The notes under the pieces: generated by a model
What the model was told of the DNA's origin: nothing
Database searches by the model: none
The model's input: the letters and a program-made list of their open reading frames with translations, nothing else
Made by a program: the position numbers and the translations under genes
Part shown: positions 1 through 11,315 of the stretch, one piece after another
Layout: every line of letters starts with the position of its first letter
Position numbering within the stretch: the stretch's first letter is position 1
NCBI GenBank assembly: GCA_030762175.1
Contig: CM060834.1
Coordinates: 25,594,001 to 25,658,000, forward strand
Length of the DNA stretch: 64,000 nucleotides
Direction of reading: 5' to 3'
Source: Metallyticus violacea
Taxonomy: Eukaryota; Arthropoda; Insecta; Mantodea; Metallyticidae

Positions 1-223
1 CAATTTACTCTCTGACACACATGATATGACTAGGTCAAATACTCACGGTCTTGACAACAAATTGAACATATTTATTTTACAAATAATATTACAAATTTTA
101 CAAATAAAACCATAAAAACAGAAAACTAGGATGAAAGGCTTGTAAACGCAAAGAAAATTATGGTTACCCTTGTCACTGTGTTCGTTAAGGAAAATAAACT
201 GGTCTCCAAATATTCTAATTTCG

Positions 224-537
224 AAAAAGAATTTTACCGCAAGTGTGGCCGAGGTCGTTAAGGCGCGGACTCGTGAGCGGCAGGTCTGGGATTCGATTCC
301 CGCCAGGACCGTCCTTCCTCAGTTTTTTTTTTTCAGGTTTTCCTCGGTCCTCCTAAACAGAAAATGCTCGGGAGATAACCTAAAATTTGGCCTGGAACGT
401 TTCCTTCCTTTAAAAAAATATCCTTTCCCAGTTTTTCATTACATCTCATGTATCACCAGTGTTCACCGCCTGTGGTGCCTCAGTAGTTAATATGAGCGTT
501 AAACACAATTGGAAAAAAAAAAAAAAAAAAGAATTTT
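224..537 (+). mobile_element. SINE1 copy a, full length, with 12-bp TSD
   Basis: tRNA-derived SINE. The head carries an A-box-like GGCCGAGGTCGTTAAGG and a B-box-like GGGATTCGATTCCCGCC. It is followed by a family body (TTCCTCAGT, CAGGTTTTCCTCGGTCCTC, CTGGAACGTTTCCTTCC, TTCACCGCCTGTGGTGCCTC) and a poly-A tail. The insertion is flanked by the direct repeat aaaaagaatttt at 224-235 and 526-537, which marks the target-site duplication of a LINE-mobilised insertion. The element proper is 236-525. At least ten copies of the family lie in this window. Confidence 0.9.
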
Positions 538-1400
538 GTTAAACTTTGCTGAAAGCGACCAGAGATAGCGTCGAGCAAGAGTAAGCCTGGAGATCAAACG
601 AAGTTAAAGTACGGGACAAAAATTTTGATGACTTTTTTTTTTGTCTGGAACTAAAATTACAGCTACCCAGTTGCTTATTTATGTTACGGTGATATGATAA
701 AATGCATGATGAATGTGGTGCATCAGAGTTGGCTCAGGAATACAACGTTGACACCTCTCTGCAATCTCTTTCAGTATATATTTACTGCTAACATAGAGTA
801 AATAATTTATTTATTCTTTAATAACTAAGATACTTTCTATATACTTGGTAATATGAAAAACAGAAAGTACTCACAGTGTCTGCTCAATAATACGAAAATA
901 ATAGTAGCAGCGCTTGAAGCTTACCAGGTATCTCGTGGTAGTGTGTTGCTGTTTATACGAAAGAATATCACTAGACAATCGGAACTCGGCGAGATGAGCC
1001 GAGGTTATTAAGGTTTGTCCTGCACTTTACTTATACCAAGCCCGGAGCCGACTGCCGTGTCTCGACAAAAGTAGAGCTTTAAAGAAAGAAGAACAAAGGC
1101 ATGGCGCTACCTGGCGGTAGGATGAGGAAATAAGGTTTCGAACATTCGACAGGAAGGCAAGATTCCCTAGTGGAGCAAGGAAGCGTAGAGACTACAAACA
1201 GTGTAACGGCATATGTGACTGCGCGCGCTTATAGCGATATTTGGCTAATTGCTACGTACATGCACTTTGTGTTCTGAGAGATAGTCTACACATCTGATTT
1301 ATATTACTGGGATCTTCTACAATAAATGTACAATGTAATTTACAGTAAAATGGAAATGTATTAAAAAAAAACTGCAGAAGATTAAACCTTACTATATTTT
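538..1400. other. AT-rich DNA, no gene recognised
   Basis: No conserved coding sequence, RNA gene or repeat boundary was recognised. A short stretch near 985-1010 (GAGCCGAGGTTATTAAGG) resembles the SINE1 A box but lacks the rest of the element. Confidence 0.5.
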
Positions 1401-1404
1401 TCCA

Positions 1405-1905
1405 CATTTAATTTTAATACTTATTCCACTTGACAGTAATTTTTCGATTCCCATCATTCGACTGGACGTGTAACCAACGGCGCACAGCTGTCAAAATTTC
1501 CATGTTGCTGACGAGGTGTTTGCGGCAAAGTGTTCCTTCAGTAACGGGGCTAGGTCTGGATTGTATGCCGGTTGATTCAACGCCAGAAATGATTTGCGTC
1601 ATTGATGTAGTCACATGAGGACGAGCGTTGTCATGGAAAATGATGACTTCCTCCAGAGATTTTATTGGACGTTTACGGAGCAGAGCAGCTCGTGATATAA
1701 TACGCAGCCCTTATATTTATTCCTTTTATCGCAAAACCAGCAAAAGTGACACCATGGCTATCCCAGAAAACAGTAAGCAAAATCTTTCCTACAGATGCGT
1801 TGTCCTGCAATTTTTAGGTGGCAGCGAGTTTATCGCTTTCTATCAGCGGTGTTATGAAACACCCACAATTTGTACCTGGTAACAACGCGGTCAAAGAATG
1901 CGTTT
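1405..1905 (-). pseudogene. mariner-family transposase relic
   Basis: Read on the minus strand, three separate frames give consecutive pieces of a mariner (DD34D) transposase. Near 1830-1900 is DRVVTRYKLWVFHNTADRKR, which corresponds to the DRIVTGDETWV block with the first catalytic Asp lost. Near 1755-1800 is KILLTVFWDSHGV. Near 1620-1650 is VIIFHDNARPH with the second catalytic Asp intact. A shifted frame near 1540-1565 gives YNPDLAP, the remnant of the PPYSPDLAP block with the third Asp. Downstream AVRRWLHVQSND matches the C-terminal region. Frameshifts and stops show the copy is dead. Sequence upstream (1905-2350) probably contains the N-terminal half, but I could not align it. Confidence 0.8.
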
Positions 1906-2700
1906 ACAGCCCTCTGGTACTGGAGCAAATGCTCAAGACTGTATCCCATACGGTGGAGTTACCGACTGGGATATCCAAGTTCATCATGAAAGAGCTGTAT
2001 GCATTCCACTATTATTTGGATTATTGACTGCGGTCCTACTGAATCGATGCCTCTACAGCACGAACAGCATCTCAAGAGTGTGAGATGAGGGAGGCCGTTC
2101 AGAACGGGATACTCGAAGACATTTACACACCCTGTGTTGAGCTTTGCACACCAGTTAGAGACATTTGTAAATGTTATGCACCTGTAACCTTACGCAACAC
2201 AAAACTCGCGATAAATGTCTGGTGGTTTCTGTCCCATTGACTACAGAAACCGAATCACACTCCGCAGTTCAACCTTGTCGAACGTCTCAAGCGTAGCTGC
2301 CAGTTTGAAACTGCCCCTCGGCGTTCGCTAGGTGCACACGTCTAAAGTTTTGTGGAAAGGTGACGAAATGCACGTTTCAGTTTTTGTGTATACATTTCTT
2401 TTTGCTGTAAAATGTCTATCCAATTACTTTTTGATTTTCCCTCATACATCAACTTTTTTTTAAGTCTATAAAACACTGGTTCAGTAGTTTTATGCATATA
2501 ACAGAATTATTTAAACTGCAATACCATACAAAAGAGCAGAACATTTCTTACAATGGCATGTGCTATACAGTGACATTTTGTCATATTATATATGTTGAAC
2601 ATTACATATTATTCATATGTGAATTCGTTAATTGCATACATAATACAAGTGGTTGCATAGATATTCTACCAGAGTACAGTTGAATCTTTATTTATTATCG

Positions 2701-2741
<41 letters not shown>

Positions 2742-2785
2742 GATGAAGAAGAAGAAGAAGAAGAAGAAGAAGAAGAAGAAGAAGA
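2701..2785. repeat. compound (TAA)n/(GAA)n microsatellite
   Basis: About 42 bp of TAA repeats run directly into about 40 bp of GAA repeats. Low-complexity reading frames across it (poly-Asn, poly-Lys, poly-Leu) are artefacts. Confidence 0.97.
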
Positions 2786-3885
2786 GGGTAATTGAGATTG
2801 TCACAAATTCTAATGCATTCGCAATAAACTCCTTTATGACATGAAGATACATTTGCAATGGGATTACACATATTACCCTTTTGTCTAGTGCTTTTGCTAT
2901 GGATTTGCATATTTTTAATAAATTAGTCTTGAGTTTTAAGTAAAAGTTAACAACAGAAAGCATATACCCCCACAAGGAAGAGTTTTATAAATATATCTCC
3001 ATATGATTTTCTATTAATTGCATCGCTTTATATTTTCACGAGTTTTCCGAAAATTGACCCATGTTTCATAATCGCAGAACAATATTTCAGATTTAAGCGT
3101 ACTTGTTGCCTTGAAAAACCAATGCTGATGAAAAGCGGGACTTAATTGCATGGTAAAGCTAAAACATCTTATTTTCACTTTTAATAAAGGAAACCCATAT
3201 TGTTTATGCATGACGTGAAGGTCTCAGTAGCACTTTGCTGTTATTCTAATTCAAGAGCACTGTTGGCAGTAACAAGCGTGGTTTCACTGCATCAGCTCGA
3301 CACCTTTTTAAAACTCGGTACCTGTGTGTCATGTTTTCCTTTCCTCGACTTAGCCTGCGCAAACACGGACGAATTTTGTCAAGTGGCGGAAATAAAAAAC
3401 AAGCTTTTTAAATGCAACCATGCACAAGACTTTTCTGTGTTAGTTTGTCCCACTTAGAGTAACAACTTTCCGCAAAGTTATCTGCAGGAATGTCCTATTT
3501 ATTTTACGTGCAACGGTGTTTGCAGTACTGCCTTCATAGTGCAGTTATAACAGTATTTCCAGTGACTACAGAACAACTTTATAATATCGTTTTAAAGTAA
3601 ATTGACAATATATGATAATTGAAAATATTTCACGAGACATACTATAATTTCTATACTATGTTATAAAAATAGACGAAGGTATTTTGATTCCCATTTCACA
3701 TGACAACGTAGTTTTATTGAAATAATATATTTAGAGAAGAATTAACATCACCATAAATAGAAATATTTTCCCCCTCTCTCCGTTTTTCGTTTTTCTCTCC
3801 GCCTCACTTTCTCTCAGTTTTTCATTGTCCTCTCTTTCGTTTTGCCACCCCTTACAGGCTTACTAGTCCAGTAGTATATACAAGA
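2786..3885. other. AT-rich DNA, no gene recognised
   Basis: A short open frame at 3200-3457 (+) is not recognisable and has no splice or promoter support. A CT-rich tract (ctctctccgtttttcg type) sits at 3770-3840. Confidence 0.5.
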
Positions 3886-3889
3886 CAGA

Positions 3890-5115
3890 ACGCAGAACCT
3901 GTTCAACTATGCCCATTGTTTCGTAAGCGAGTGGAGAATGAGACAAGGATACATTTTATCACCCTTATTGTTAAATTTTTTTCATAGATGACATTACTGA
4001 CGCGGTGTTTCTGGAGGATATGAAGGTACCAGTAGCAGGTGCCAGCATTTTGTACGTGGATGTTCTATGACTATTAACGACCTATAGAGAGAACTAAACA
4101 GACTTTGGACCTACTGCGAAGAACGTTACTCACCATTAATATAAATAAAACCAAAACAATGACCTTCAAGAACGGATCGATTAGTAGTAGGGCGAGGAAA
4201 TGGACGTATAAGGGACAGACGCTAGACAACGTGAAGGCTTTCTTATCTTGGGTATTACTTTTACGATGAACGGAAGGTGGACGAAGCATATTGACTTTAC
4301 AAAAGCGTAAAGCAGGAGTGAAAGCAGCAGAAACTCTCTGGTTATGTACCAGAAGCACAAATATGCCTGTAAGTGCACCGCAAACAATCTATGGGGCACT
4401 AGTAAAGCCTACAATGACACATGAGGCAATAATTTGGGAATGGAAACAAATGCGGATCTAGATTCACCGAGACAACATTTTCTGAAAGGAAAGTTGGGGC
4501 TGGGGAGAGGTACATCCAATTGCGGAATTAAGAGGGAATTTGGGTCTACAACGAGACCATAGAGTGTAAAATCAAAACGATTACGAATTATTAACGGTAA
4601 CAAAGCCATAGTTAGAGCATTGTGCTACAGCTAGGAATGGGAGGAAACATGGCATGGGCATCCAAATTAAGAAAAGAAAAACGATAGGGCTAAGTTCGAC
4701 TTAAATGGTTGATCAAGGGAATGAAAAGAGCGTATGGAGGAAGGTTAAGATTCGCTCGAGGGATGTGGATGACAGCAGTTACCCAGAGATAATCAGGGCT
4801 AAAATATGAATGGGGGATGGAACAGTACATCAAAACAGGAATCATTTACAGTGATGTGAGGGATGATTAAGATCACCTACGCATATGAGTGGAGAATTTG
4901 CCCCATTTGTGAAAAGGGGGAATCATGGACACACATACTGACTGAACATAAAGGTACGGAAAATGGAGGGAGAGGTGTCTACCACAATCCTTTATGGGAG
5001 AAAATAGAACGAGATGGTTGGTTCTACTAGCAGCAAGGAAGAGGAGAGAGATGATGAAAGTGAGAAAGTTAGGATCTGAAAAGATTGACAACCGGAAGGG
5101 GAGGGGGAAACTAAT
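3890..5115 (+). pseudogene. LINE (non-LTR retrotransposon) reverse transcriptase relic
   Basis: Plus-strand frames joined by frameshifts read as the second half of a non-LTR reverse transcriptase. FIDDITDAVFLEDMKVPVAG lies near 3985-4040. A degraded YxDD box (YVDV) is followed by LLTTY near 4055-4080. RKWTYKGQTLDNVKAF and GRWTKHIDF lie near 4195-4300, then SLVMYQKHKYACKCTANNLW. A C-terminal Cys/His motif CPICEKGESWTHILTEH lies near 4895-4950. Related pieces occur at 23.9-24.5 kb and 56.1-56.35 kb. In-frame stops show it is inactive. Unlike the 24-kb copy, it does not reach a pentamer tail; it ends beside a hairpin element. The clade was not determined. Confidence 0.8.
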
Positions 5116-5128
5116 TGAATTTTATATA

Positions 5129-5338
5129 TAATGTAGCAAATTAACAGTAATTATAATAGTAATAAAGGATAAAGCACTAAGAAAAAGTCGCTTGAGATTA
5201 TTTCGGACTCTGGGGTCCTTCTCCTTCTTCCTTCATAGAAGAACTCCACGAGTCCGAAATATAGCGATCTCAAGTGTGACTTTTTCTTAGTGTTTTATCC
5301 TTTACTACTATTATAATTACTGTTAATTTGTTACATTG
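5129..5338. repeat. hairpin (foldback) element 1
   Basis: Two arms, about 5129-5223 and 5237-5338, are inverted copies of each other with small indels. The left arm reads agtaataaaggataaagcac and so on; the right arm reads gtccgaaatatagcgatctc through ttatcctttac. The loop is about 13 nt. The right arm and the sequence after it (gttaatttgttacattgtta, ttaatagtgttac) closely match the hairpin at 40.76-40.98 kb, so these are copies of one family. There is no coding capacity. It abuts the end of the LINE relic. Confidence 0.85.
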
Positions 5339-5364
5339 TTAATAGTGTTACTTTATTTTTCTTT

Positions 5365-5370
<6 letters not shown>

Positions 5371-5402
<32 letters not shown>
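5371..5402. repeat. (AT)n microsatellite
   Basis: About 32 bp of alternating AT. A second (TA)n tract lies at 5760-5787, on the other side of the SINE1 copy. Confidence 0.95.
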
Positions 5403-5404
<2 letters not shown>

Positions 5405-5441
5405 GAGTTCCTATTCTGGCTACTATTTTTTAGTTTATGAT

Positions 5442-5756
5442 TTAATTTTATTGTTTTTTTTTTTTGAGTAGTGTTTAACGCCCGTTTTTACTACTGAGGC
5501 ACCACAGGCGGTGGACACTGATGATACATGAGATGAAATGATAAATTGGGAAAGGATTTTTTTTTTTTAAGGAAGGAAGCGTTCCAGGCCTAAGTTTAGG
5601 TACCTCCCCGGCATTTGCCAGTTATGAAGACTGAGGAAAACCTGGAAAAAACCTCAGTCAGGGAGGACGCTCCTGGCGGGATTCGAACCGCAGACCTCCC
5701 GCTCACGAGTCCGTGCCTTAACGACCTCGGCCACCCGTGGCGGTTAATTTTATTGT
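5442..5756 (-). mobile_element. SINE1 copy b, full length, with 13-bp TSD
   Basis: Complete minus-strand SINE1: tail at 5455, tRNA-like head ending near 5743 (gacctcggccacccgtggcg). It is flanked by direct repeats ttaattttattgt at 5442-5454 and 5744-5756. The long tail reads as a poly-T run on the plus strand. Confidence 0.93.
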
Positions 5757-5759
5757 GAG

Positions 5760-5787
5760 ATATATATATATATATATATATATATAG
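5760..5787. repeat. (TA)n microsatellite
   Basis: About 28 bp of alternating TA directly after the SINE1 copy and its duplicated target. Confidence 0.93.
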
Positions 5788-6224
5788 TATATTGTAAATG
5801 ATTTAATCTACGAGCAACGTATTAAATCAAATAAACGTAGTGAATTATAACAGCACGTTGGAGTTTTACTATATTAATGCCAGTGAACAAATGCATCAAT
5901 ACCACACTACTACTCCCACTAAACAGAGTTTACAGTCGAACGAGTACGAAGTTATGAAATAGCGAAGTCACAGATCACCACCGTATAGATATATTTTACA
6001 AGTTTGAACAAAAAAGAGATGGCCATGGAAGAAATATCACTGGATCATTGGGAGTCTCATCATTTCAGATGACACATTGGACGTCCGCATTTCCGCAAAT
6101 ATATGATAGTAAGGCAGACACATCACGTGCAAATCACCCTGGAGTAGGCTCGGGCTCTGCGGAGCTGAGTAGGCGATGGTAGAAATAACCGATTCGACAG
6201 CATTGCTCATGTGGGCAGACTTGC

Positions 6225-6395
6225 TTGAACATCACAAAATTACATCCTGCTCTGTAAATCGTCCAAACTCGTCATTGGTATGGTGGAGGTAGGAGATACT
6301 TAAACATCTTCCATATTCCCCAGATATGAGCTCCTGCTATTTGTTACCAAAACAAAAGAAATTACAGTTGAAAGCATTTCCAAACAATAAAGCAA
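6225..6395 (+). pseudogene. mariner transposase C-terminal relic
   Basis: The plus-strand frame near 6290-6390 reads EILKHLPYSPDMSSCYLLPK. This matches the mariner block around HPPYSPDLAPSDYHLF with the third catalytic Asp, followed by KAFPNNKA. Only this stretch is recognisable. It ends at the inverted repeat at 6397. Confidence 0.6.
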
Positions 6396-6396
6396 T

Positions 6397-6533
6397 GTAG
6401 TCCAAACGTTTCGTCCTCAACTGCGGAGGACATCTTCAGGAGGACTGAAGTCGTGGCAGGACCTTCGCCCAGAAGACTCAGACCGCGCCACTGAAGATGT
6501 CCTCCGCAGTTGAGGACGAAACGTTTGGACTAC
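6397..6533. repeat. perfect 43-bp inverted repeat with hammerhead-like core
   Basis: Arms 6397-6439 and 6491-6533 are exact reverse complements (43 of 43 bases) around a 51-bp spacer. Read outward, each arm contains CTGAAGA, then an internal stem GTCCTC/GAGGAC with a 7-nt loop, then GAAAC. This layout resembles the CUGANGA-stem II-GAAA core of hammerhead ribozymes, but with one extra U before the stem. The perfect match implies recent origin or maintained pairing. It could be a terminal piece of a Penelope-like or foldback element; that is inference. Confidence 0.85.
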
Positions 6534-9500
6534 TCAGCTCCAAGAGACCACAGCTCCTAAGCCCGGAAGAAACTTGTAGTTACAATTCTGACTCCGGCCA
6601 TGAAAGCTTCCGATTACTCGATATAGCAATGCTTCAACTCGTTCGCTGACATCAATAAAACATTACAGAAGTATAGCAAAAGGGAATTAATGTTCAGGAG
6701 ATTAGACTGAAAGAATGCCCTATTTATTATACTGGTTCTAGAATAAACAGTTCCTCAATTATAAACACATAACTCTCTTATTATGAATGCTATTAATGAA
6801 TACTCTCTCATTGCACCTCTGAGCGTAATGATATCGGACCAAGTTTTGATGTTCCGAGAATTGAGCGTAAATTCTTATTAAAAAGAAACTTTTATATATA
6901 TAGACTGCTTGAAACTAAAAAGACCCTACAACTAAAGTTGGCGCTGTTACAGAAATATCTAGCTGCAAAGAAATTTAATTCTGAAAAGAAATTACCTAAA
7001 CGGATTTAATTTTATTATTCAACGTCAGTTTTGCTGGTTAAGGGTTATATCGTGTATCTGTTCTCTCCGCTGCCGCTAAGAAAATTCAAGTTAGCACCGC
7101 GAGAGGGAGAAATAATGTGTACCAGATGGTGAGACTTGGCAGTACAAACCCAGAGTTGCAGCCAGCGCTCCAGCAAAAACACTCTATGGCTTTGTCTGCG
7201 TGCACAAAGGTAACAAGTCTCTTCTAACTGTTGCCTTCTGTACTGTTTCTTAACTTAAAGGGCACGTTCCAGAGGATCATATCAAAGCCAATCTCTAAAG
7301 TTGGATTCGGAAAAGGAATGCAACCTTTAAAGCTAAGCTGGGATATATCCATATATAATTACAGCGTGGACTGTGTCACGCTCTATTTATTACAGCGTAA
7401 AAACATAAAACCAATTTGATGAAATATAAATTTGCATCACTATAATATGAAAAAAGAGAGAAAAAAAAAATAGAAAAACAAAATTTAATATTAAGATTTG
7501 ATATACTTTAATTTTTAAAACTTTTTAATTAGAATCATACAGCGCAATATTTTTGCAATAAATTACAAGCATTTTCTCCTTGCTTTCTGGCAAGACATAT
7601 GAATATTTTTGTACAATGAAAAGCTGCGCTCTACAATGTGGCAGGAATGAGCTTATACCATGCTACATTTTGTGTAGTTTTAGATTTTGTCTTACATGTC
7701 ATTCTTACACTACGACATTTCATAATCACGTTTTTTTTCTCTAAAAAAGCAGTTTTTTTTATTACTTACACATTATCAAAATCCATTAAGGTCGTGACGA
7801 CGTAATTCTGTGACACAGTGAAATACTTGTGTGCATATACCTTCCATTAGAGGTATTTGCAATGACGTACGCATTAAATAAATAGATAATAAATGTTCAT
7901 CTTCTTATTACAGTATTTACCCAGCAGTTATGTGGCACTTGTAACTTGAAATCCAATCTCTTACACTTTCCTTCTGCATTTTTATGAAGATCGACCGTGT
8001 TAAACAATAACACAGGAAGTACAAGCAAAATGAACGTCGTTACTTTATTACAAAGTATGCATCCTTGTTGTGGAATTGCTTCAATTGATGGAATATCTAG
8101 GATTTTTTAAACGGATGTACATTATTTCCCTATGGAATTCATATATTTCTAGCATTTTGAAAAATAATTTAAAAGCAAATTTCGGCAATTTCAAATCAAA
8201 ATAAATTGCACTTGACATTTAAAAAACACGGAAGCTCAACGCTACTGTCTCGAAAACTCATCAGCAGGTTGGAACAATAAAGAAGGACGAAGAGTCGGTT
8301 ATCCTTTGCAGATAACTGCTTATAATGGCAGAAAGTGAAAATGAAGAATACAACACATTAGCAGGAATTTATACATGTGTTTTCACAATGTAAATGGTCA
8401 TCTTCCCAACTTTAGGAACCACAACAGTTAATCTCTCGCTTCTTCTCCTTCTCCTCTCCTTTCTTACCTTGTACTCGAGAAAAATCATTGAAGAACAACT
8501 GGAATTCTAACACTATCTTAAAAACGTTCTAACTTTATTAAAATATGTAATATTTACTTGCAGTGTATATCTTTAATTTGCCTTTATTCCGGTATCTATT
8601 CACATGTATGGCCGAGGGGTGTATTAATTTAGTAAATAGTCTAAATTATAATGCGAACAGTTTCTTTTGTACAATATTTTATACTTTTACATCGCCTATT
8701 TGAGTAAGAGTTAACTTGTTTACATTCATTTGGTTTACCACTTCCGTTGACGACTTAAAGGCTTTTACCGTGACGCAGTCGTCCGCTTAGCAACATGCAG
8801 AATCGTGTTGTACTTGGTTCTTCCTACACCTACATGTCCTTTTTCATTGGTTACTACATCACCTAGGGAGTTGGTATACGATAATTGTGAATAGTACAAC
8901 AAAATGTAAAGATCCCCTAAGCGGTTGTAAAGCTATATTAGGAGGTAACAGAGCCTTAAGACGCGCCTCTTCACTCTCGCCTGTGTTACTGGACGCTGCT
9001 GCTGGCCGCTCTGTAACCTCGGCTCTCCGTGGCATCACTCCTAAGGTAAAAGCCCTGTCAGCCTCAATGGTATGACTTTTAACTATCAAATCACTATGTG
9101 TTAACGTAAGCCTTCAGCAATCAAGGAGACCTTAATGTGTACACCTTATAACTCAGATACAATAAAAGAAGTAGCAATGACAGTAACACTTTTAATTACA
9201 CCTTGAGTACTCGTACCGTTGCGCTCCTCTAGCTCATGCCTTAAGTGTGACAATATGTATATTGTGCTCTGTATTTTCTGGTTTTATTCACCTGGCGCAA
9301 TAGAAGAAAAGATCCCTTTTCTTAACTCTTTCCAGGGTAAATAAATAAAGTAACTGTTGGGGAATTCATAAAAGAATAAAACCTTGAAAAATTAACACCA
9401 TAAAAGATCAGTAAACATAAATTTTAAAAAAGGGAAAATGTGAACGCATGTGAAATAAATGTTATTTATTTTTTTCAAAATATTAACAATTTTACCAAAT

Positions 9501-9970
9501 ATTACGAAATATGTAAAATAAAATTATGCTTATTGGATTCTAAGCGTGCTAAAACAAAAAGTATGCATTCCATTACTGAGGGATTAGACTTTTTCCACTC
9601 CCCACTTTTAATACCATGGAAAAAAATATTGTTCATTCTATAATATTATATTTTGGATGTAAAAATAGTGACAGCAGTTCCATTACCCAAGAGGATTTTA
9701 ATTTTAGTATCCTTGGAGTTATTGAACTAACAAAGAAAAGAACATAATTACTAATTGCACACATTTAAAAAACTTTATATAGTAATTTGTTAAATGGATT
9801 GGATTTTGTGCCCACTAACAGTGATGTGTCATTCCATATAAAGTAGATTATTTAATTTTAGCCAATTCCGAAGGATTATAGCTATTACGGTTATGCCCAT
9901 AAAAATGTATTCAAATCTCCATCAATTCTATTTTTTACGAACAAAAAAAAAAAAAAAAGACGATAAAATT
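6534..9970. other. long AT-rich stretch, no gene recognised
   Basis: Only low-information frames occur. A 60-codon stop-to-stop frame at 7038-7226 and a GC-richer patch at 8900-9070 with frames on both strands were examined and not recognised. There is no repeat that I can match elsewhere in the window. Confidence 0.45.
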
Positions 9971-10893
9971 ATATAGGCCTAGTGGCCGCAATTTTTTATA
10001 TTTCTCAACGAAACTTGGCATATAACGATCAATTTACAAACGATTCATCGCGTTTGTTAACCAGAAAAATCGAACCATGGGGAGTGAGGGATAACCTAAG
10101 GCGAAAATTTAAAAATCGCTTCAGTGGCCGCAATTTTTGTTTTTTCTCAACGAAACTTGAAATAAAAATTACAAAAAAAAATCCTGAAAACCGGCGAACT
10201 TAAACTATTATGGGTGGCGGTTTACCAGAAACTCAAAATTAGAAAAAAAAAAGTTTTTTGTAACGGAAATGTATATATATGTATATATATATAAATGTTG
10301 GGTATATGTAATTTAAATAAAATTAGAAAAACAGTTTCTGAAAGTCAGGGACCATTAGGAGTGGGGGGTATGCCTGATAACCGAATTACTGTAATTGCCG
10401 AGGATTTCGATTAAGGTAGCCCAGGGACAGCTATGGCAAACAGGGGGATTGCTTATTGTTAGCATTAACAATTGGGTATTCTTGCCAAGCGATAAACTCG
10501 GTGCCACGTGAAAGAGTATGTGGGGAATAGTCTGCGTATACGCAAGGAACAAACAATGGGATTTATTTTTACAGACAACAGCAGTCCTGCGGTTTCAATA
10601 CCAAACGGCAGCGGAAAAAACTAATTCCAAGGAATGCTGGAGCAATACGGAGCGATGTACAAATCTTATGCGGTAGTGTCAACCTTGGTAGTGTAAAGTG
10701 TTCAATAACTGTAGGCGAGAGAACACAACGGTTTCGGAACACAGATAAAACAACCAACCATACGCCTACAATTAACTTCCGTTTTATTGTTATATCTAAG
10801 TGCAAATGGAATATAACACGTAAATAAAATAATAATGAAACTTATAAGACTGAAAATTATGTTTTTTTTAATTAAATATACATACATATCTTT

Positions 10894-10930
<37 letters not shown>

Positions 10931-11035
10931 TACATTCTCTGCTCTAGAGCTCTGTAATAACCTTCACAAATTCAAATTGCTGAGAATTTCGCTAAGTTTG
11001 CGAAGCTCCTGCGTGACGGATTTTTTTTTTATTTT
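9970..11035 (+). repeat. composite repeat R3, copy 1 (minisatellite plus conserved 3' blocks), partial
   Basis: Two to three units carrying ggccgcaatttttt...ctcaacgaaactt and the related ccattaggagtgggggg text lie at 9975-10375. The conserved downstream blocks gctctgtaataaccttcac (about 10948-10966) and the block gctaagtttgcgaagctcct followed by gcgtgacg (about 10990-11020) follow after unrelated sequence and a 30-bp poly-T. The same blocks in the same order occur at 33.7-35.1 kb and, inverted, at 60.1-61.9 kb. The AAT tract and about 400 bp between the two blocks are missing here. Confidence 0.75.
10897..10927. repeat. poly-T tract
   Basis: About 30 consecutive T residues, possibly the reversed poly-A tail of an unidentified retroposon. 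Confidence 0.95.
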
Positions 11036-11266
11036 GACTTAGTAAACACACTGTTGTTTCTATGTCATTGTCATGTCTTTACAATAATTGATGCAATATT
11101 ATCCCTGAGTTGAAAGTATTAAGCTTTTCAGTGATATGGTACTTTCATAACCAGCGAGGATATCTGAAGCAAACTCAAGCTTTCTTTTTGACTCTACTAG
11201 TACAAAATTCCCTTTAAATATATCTTTGAACTCTTTATTTTACTCTACTCATATTCATCTAAGAAT

Positions 11267-11267
11267 A

Positions 11268-11310
<43 letters not shown>

Positions 11311-11315
11311 TTTAT
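11267..11315. repeat. (ATT)n microsatellite
   Basis: About 45 bp of ATT repeats. Confidence 0.95.

Noticed and set aside
985..1010. GAGCCGAGGTTATTAAGG resembling the SINE1 A box
   Set aside because: No B box or SINE body follows; similarity is too short.
2653..2975. Open frames with poly-Asn, poly-Lys, poly-Phe or poly-Leu
   Set aside because: They translate the compound TAA/GAA microsatellite; likewise the frames over 38,288-38,533 and 52,411-52,680.
7038..7226. 60-codon stop-to-stop frame ending near a GTAAC donor-like site
   Set aside because: No acceptor, no recognised family, no conservation evidence.
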